NCBI GenBank assembly: GCA_030037695.1
Contig: JASHQF010000005.1
Coordinates: forward strand, 1-7,476
Direction: 5' to 3'
DNA: 7,476 nt
From: Thermoplasmata archaeon
Lineage (GTDB): Archaea > Thermoplasmatota > Thermoplasmata > Lutacidiplasmatales > UBA184
Shown: piece by piece, positions 5,148 to 7,476 of the stretch
How the letters are laid out: the number at the start of each line of letters is the position of its first letter
How positions within the stretch are numbered: position 1 is the first letter of the stretch
Translations under genes and position numbers: made by a program
The notes under the pieces: generated by a model
What the model saw: the letters and a program-made list of their open reading frames with translations, nothing else
Told to the model about the DNA's origin: nothing
The model's database searches: none

Positions 5148-6383
5148 CTACGTACCCTCGTCGTGGACCTCTAGGACGTCGAGCGCCTCGACCCGGAGCG
5201 GGCAGCCGACGAGCGAGGCGAGGCTCGGTTCGGTGCGGCCGTCATCTCCCTCCACCCACTCCTTGACGTACGTCCCCGCCTCGGTCCGGACCTCGATCGT
5301 GAACCGACCGTCGGCGTCGCCGATCACGCGCGCCGCGACGATCCGACGCAGGCGGACCCGGTCGGACCGGCGATGCGCGACGCGCCGCGGCGTCCGCTGA
5401 GCGATCGTGCGGTTGGCGGCGAGTTCGACCGCCTCCTTAACCTTTCCGACGGGAGCGGCGCCGCTCACGTCGACCCGGTAGGTCTTCTCGGGGGCCGCCT
5501 CCTTCACCCGGACGACGTCGTCGGCCTCCGCCGCGCGGAGGCCGTCGACCTCGACGCGGCCGGTCGCCTCCCGGCCCAGCTCGCCGACGAGGGCCGCGAG
5601 ATCGAGCGTGCGACGGCGAGGTCGGAGGAGCTCGAGCACGAACGGCCGCCCGCGTCCCAGCATCCGGGCGTCGATATCCTCGCGGCCCATCCCGTGGAAC
5701 CGGGTCCCCTCCGCCCCCGAGGCGGCGACGAACGGTGCCGCGACGAGCTCCTCCACGCTCGTCGGGTACGTCCGCCCCGACCCCCCGCACCGGTCGCATC
5801 CTCGTCCGTGGCACCGGCGACACGGCCAGCGGGTCTGCGGCAACGTCCGATCGAACTTGCGGTAGCGACCGGCCAGGAACAGCGGCATCGGGGTCGCCTC
5901 CATCCGCCCGACCGGTAGGTCGGCAAGGAACACCACGTCGGGCCGTTCCGGGCCGCCCGCCGCGCCCGTGCGTCGCTCGATCGTCTTGCCGAGCTCCCGG
6001 TTGAACGCGGTCCGAGCGCTCTCGCCCCACGCCGTCCCGACCTCGACCCAGAGGGCCTCCTCCGCGGCGAGACGCTCCGGGTCCCAGCGCGACCCGCAGG
6101 TGAACCGGTGCCACTCGACCCCCTCGGCCGCGCGGACGGCCCGCTCGGCCCAGACGTCGAGGCGGTCGAACGCGTCGCCGCAGACCGGACACGGGACCGC
6201 CCGGGGTCCCGGGGCGACCGGGTCCGCCCGCGGGAGTCGAGCGGCCCGCTCCGGGTTGGTGAGCCCGTGGCCCCAGCGCCCGACCAGACGACCGGTACAC
6301 TCCGGGCAGAGCCCTCGTCCCCGGGCCTTGGCGGCGATCGCCGCGATCGGCTCGGTGACCTCGAACGTCACGGGGTCGGCCAC
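5148..6383 (-). CDS. pus10: tRNA pseudouridine synthase Pus10
   Basis: Pus10 converts uridines 54 and 55 in the T-loop of archaeal tRNAs to pseudouridine. With a start at 6383 the protein has 411 residues. The N-terminal THUMP-containing part has a putative zinc site, C26/C29 and C65/C68. A second cysteine cluster, C188, C191, C196 and C199 (CRRCHGRGCDRC), precedes the catalytic domain. The catalytic motif GREDID (233-238), probably with D236 as nucleophile, is followed by RMLGRGRPF (240-248). The late motif GTYVKEWVEGDDGRTEPSL (370-388) is also family-typical. An upstream in-frame GTG at 6449 would add 22 low-complexity residues. I prefer 6383 (or 6371) because archaeal Pus10 usually begins about 20-25 residues before the first cysteine and a weak TATA-like element fits a leaderless start there. 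First gene of the leftward cluster. Confidence 0.95.
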   Translation of the reverse strand: MADPVTFEVTEPIAAIAAKARGRGLCPECTGRLVGRWGHGLTNPERAARLPRADPVAPGPRAVPCPVCGDAFDRLDVWAERAVRAAEGVEWHRFTCGSRWDPERLAAEEALWVEVGTAWGESARTAFNRELGKTIERRTGAAGGPERPDVVFLADLPVGRMEATPMPLFLAGRYRKFDRTLPQTRWPCRRCHGRGCDRCGGSGRTYPTSVEELVAAPFVAASGAEGTRFHGMGREDIDARMLGRGRPFVLELLRPRRRTLDLAALVGELGREATGRVEVDGLRAAEADDVVRVKEAAPEKTYRVDVSGAAPVGKVKEAVELAANRTIAQRTPRRVAHRRSDRVRLRRIVAARVIGDADGRFTIEVRTEAGTYVKEWVEGDDGRTEPSLASLVGCPLRVEALDVLEVHDEGT

Positions 6384-6403
6384 GGAGCGCCGACCCGGCC
6401 CGG

Positions 6404-6411
6404 CCCAAAAC
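6404..6411 (-). promoter_or_regulatory. Weak TATA-like element for the pus10 cluster
   Basis: On the minus strand this reads TTTTGGG, one of two A/T runs in the GC-rich gap between pus10 and the divergent gene. Its centre is about 25 bases before the GTG at 6383, the spacing expected for a leaderless transcript, and no Shine-Dalgarno sequence precedes that GTG. The match to box A is poor. The other run (GTAAAACG on this strand, 6440-6447) would instead give a leader of about 35 bases. Confidence 0.35.
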
Positions 6412-6437
6412 CTCGTCGGCGGGGCGGGCCCGCGAGA

Positions 6438-6447
6438 ACGTTTTACC
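6438..6447 (+). promoter_or_regulatory. TATA-like element for the 6476 gene
   Basis: ACGTTTTACC is an isolated A/T run centred about 32 bases before the ATG at 6476. That predicts transcription starting some 5-7 bases before the ATG, similar to the geometry of the TATAAATA promoter at 327-334. No Shine-Dalgarno sequence is apparent in the C/G-rich bases between. It could also act on the minus strand towards pus10, making this a compact divergent promoter region of about 90 bp. Confidence 0.45.
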
Positions 6448-6475
6448 ACCCTGCCCTCTCGGGGACGCTGCCGGG

Positions 6476-6877
6476 ATGCCGTCGATCACCGAGGCCGAGC
6501 TCACCCGGGCGATCGAGAAGACCCTCGTGACCCGGGGCAAGATGCCCCCCGGGGATGCCCGTCCCACGGCCCGGATGGTGCTCGGCTACTTCGGCGCGGA
6601 CGACACGGTCCTCGACAACAAGCTCTCGAGCGAGGATCGGGACCGGTTCTACCTGCTCGAGGAGGAGGGGCTCCTCACGAGCGAGGAGGAGGATGCCACG
6701 GTCTCGCGGGGGAAGACCTGGCGGATCCACTACTGGCTGCTCAAGAAGTCGAAGATCCGCGATGCCGGTGAACAGGGTGCCGCGCCGCCGACCGACGACG
6801 CCGCGGCGGTCTACCGTTCGATCGGCGAGGCCGACTGGCGTCGCAGGTCGGGCGCGGACGCGAAGCCCCCGACCTAG
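6476..6877 (+). CDS. DUF6015-like protein of Thermoplasmata
   Basis: This is a 133-residue acidic soluble protein. Its centre reads DNKLSSEDRDRFYLLEEEGLL (47-67), followed by GKTWRIHYWLLKK (79-91). I associate this pattern from memory with the DUF6015 family of Thermoplasmata. The order helix, helix, 'LEEEGLL', then a GKxWRIHYW strand resembles a winged-helix domain, which would suggest DNA or protein binding, but the function is unknown. The last 35 residues are variable and probably disordered. The ATG at 6476 sits about 32 bases after a TATA-like run with no Shine-Dalgarno sequence, so the message is probably near-leaderless. It diverges from pus10, and its stop is only 7 bp from the end of the convergent PrsW-like gene. 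Confidence 0.85.
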   Translation: MPSITEAELTRAIEKTLVTRGKMPPGDARPTARMVLGYFGADDTVLDNKLSSEDRDRFYLLEEEGLLTSEEEDATVSRGKTWRIHYWLLKKSKIRDAGEQGAAPPTDDAAAVYRSIGEADWRRRSGADAKPPT

Positions 6878-6884
6878 AGCCGGA

Positions 6885-7476
6885 TCACTTCGGGCCCGGC
6901 GGGCGGGGTCGCGCGGCGCCCCCCTGGCCGGGGGCCCGGACGAGCGGCGGGTAGCTCGCCGACTCCACCACCGTGCGCACGTGCTCGATCGCGCCGAAGG
7001 CGAACGCGATCGCCGCGGCGAGGGCGAGTACGCCGGCGAGGTCGATCGCGACGCCCGTGACGCCGACGAGCGCCAGGATCACGGTGAGCGAGGCGAGGGC
7101 GTTGAACGAGGCGTGCATCAGCACGGCGAGCAGGTAGTACGCGCCGCTCCCCGGCCCGGCGACGCCGAACTTCGAGCGGGCGTAGCCGTAGCCGAACATC
7201 CCGGTCGAGCTGCCGTGCAGGACGACGCTCGAGACGCTGCGCAGGAGGATCAGCGCGAGGCCCGCGGCCAGACCCCCGACCAGGAACGCACCGAGGCCGT
7301 AGAGGAACGTCTCGAAGAACCCGAAGCCAAGGCCCGCGGACGCCCCGACGACGGGCCCGTCGGCGAGCTGGCGGATCGCGCCCCGGCTCCCCGCCACGCC
7401 CGACGCCTTCAGGGCCTCCTCGATGAACGGCGCGACGACGAGGACCAGGAAGAACGAGCCGGCCGTCGAGTTGCCG
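6885..7476 (-). CDS. PrsW-family intramembrane metalloprotease (5' end beyond window)
   Basis: The frame stays open to the right edge, giving at least 196 residues; the true start lies outside, and the GTG at 7397 is not the start because the first family motif precedes it. PrsW proteins are multi-pass membrane proteases of the CPBP/Abi-like superfamily; in Bacillus PrsW cleaves the anti-sigma factor RsiW. Conserved elements, numbered from the window edge: APFIEEALK (15-23) with the EExxK core, GLGFGFFETFLY (48-59) with E55, R79 and H87 in the RSVSSVVLHGSSTG segment, and LMHASFNALA (119-128) with H121 and N125. At least four hydrophobic segments are evident (about 6-18, 58-78, 110-140, 144-162). 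The C-terminal 25 residues form a Pro/Gly/Arg-rich cytoplasmic-type tail. The archaeal substrate is unknown, since archaea lack the RsiW pathway. The metal-binding residues look intact. Confidence 0.87.
   Translation of the reverse strand, partial: GNSTAGSFFLVLVVAPFIEEALKASGVAGSRGAIRQLADGPVVGASAGLGFGFFETFLYGLGAFLVGGLAAGLALILLRSVSSVVLHGSSTGMFGYGYARSKFGVAGPGSGAYYLLAVLMHASFNALASLTVILALVGVTGVAIDLAGVLALAAAIAFAFGAIEHVRTVVESASYPPLVRAPGQGGAARPRPPGPK

Noticed and set aside
5437..6567. 376-codon minus-strand frame overlapping pus10
   Set aside because: Out-of-frame shadow of pus10, which has all family motifs in the other frame.
1..7476. CRISPR arrays, insertion sequences, attachment sites, prophage genes
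   Set aside because: No regularly spaced repeats, transposase or integrase motifs were seen in either strand.

Overview
The window reads as a GC-rich archaeal chromosome segment, most likely from Thermoplasmatota. The main reason is a leftward archaeal information-processing cluster between about 6383 and 2672: pus10, rpl21e, rpoF (Rpo4), a DUF655 gene and rsmA/ksgA. This gene order is known from archaea. A divergent gene that looks like the Thermoplasmata-typical DUF6015 family, and an archaeal-type asparagine synthetase A, agree with this. Short AT-rich islands in otherwise very GC-rich DNA look like archaeal TATA elements, about 28-33 bases before start codons. No rRNA, tRNA, CRISPR array, insertion sequence or phage gene was recognised.

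Layout. Bases 1-358 hold no convincing gene, but contain two AT islands: a palindromic one near 216-227 and a clear TATA box at 327-334. The second serves a rightward two-gene operon: an unrecognised 187-residue protein with an AT-hook-like motif (359-922), then a minimal nucleotidyltransferase-fold protein (919-1497) whose start overlaps the upstream stop. This pair is the best candidate for something undescribed. It resembles a two-gene toxin-antitoxin (AbiE-like) or regulator/nucleotidyltransferase module, but that function is inferred. Convergent to it is an asparagine synthetase A of the archaeal, aspartyl/asparaginyl-tRNA-synthetase-derived type (2451-1525), with a perfect 8-bp inverted repeat just upstream.

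The central cluster is tightly packed. pus10 abuts rpl21e, rpl21e overlaps rpoF by 8 nt, 12 nt separate rpoF from DUF655, DUF655 overlaps rsmA by 38 nt, and rsmA overlaps a DUF1801-like gene by an ATGA junction. It links tRNA pseudouridylation, a ribosomal protein, an RNA polymerase stalk subunit and 16S rRNA dimethylation, so it is a translation/transcription housekeeping operon. On the right, a rightward DUF6015-like gene (6476-6877) diverges from pus10 and converges with a membrane protein of the PrsW protease family (7476-6885), which runs off the right edge.

All family calls come from motif recognition by eye; no database search was run.
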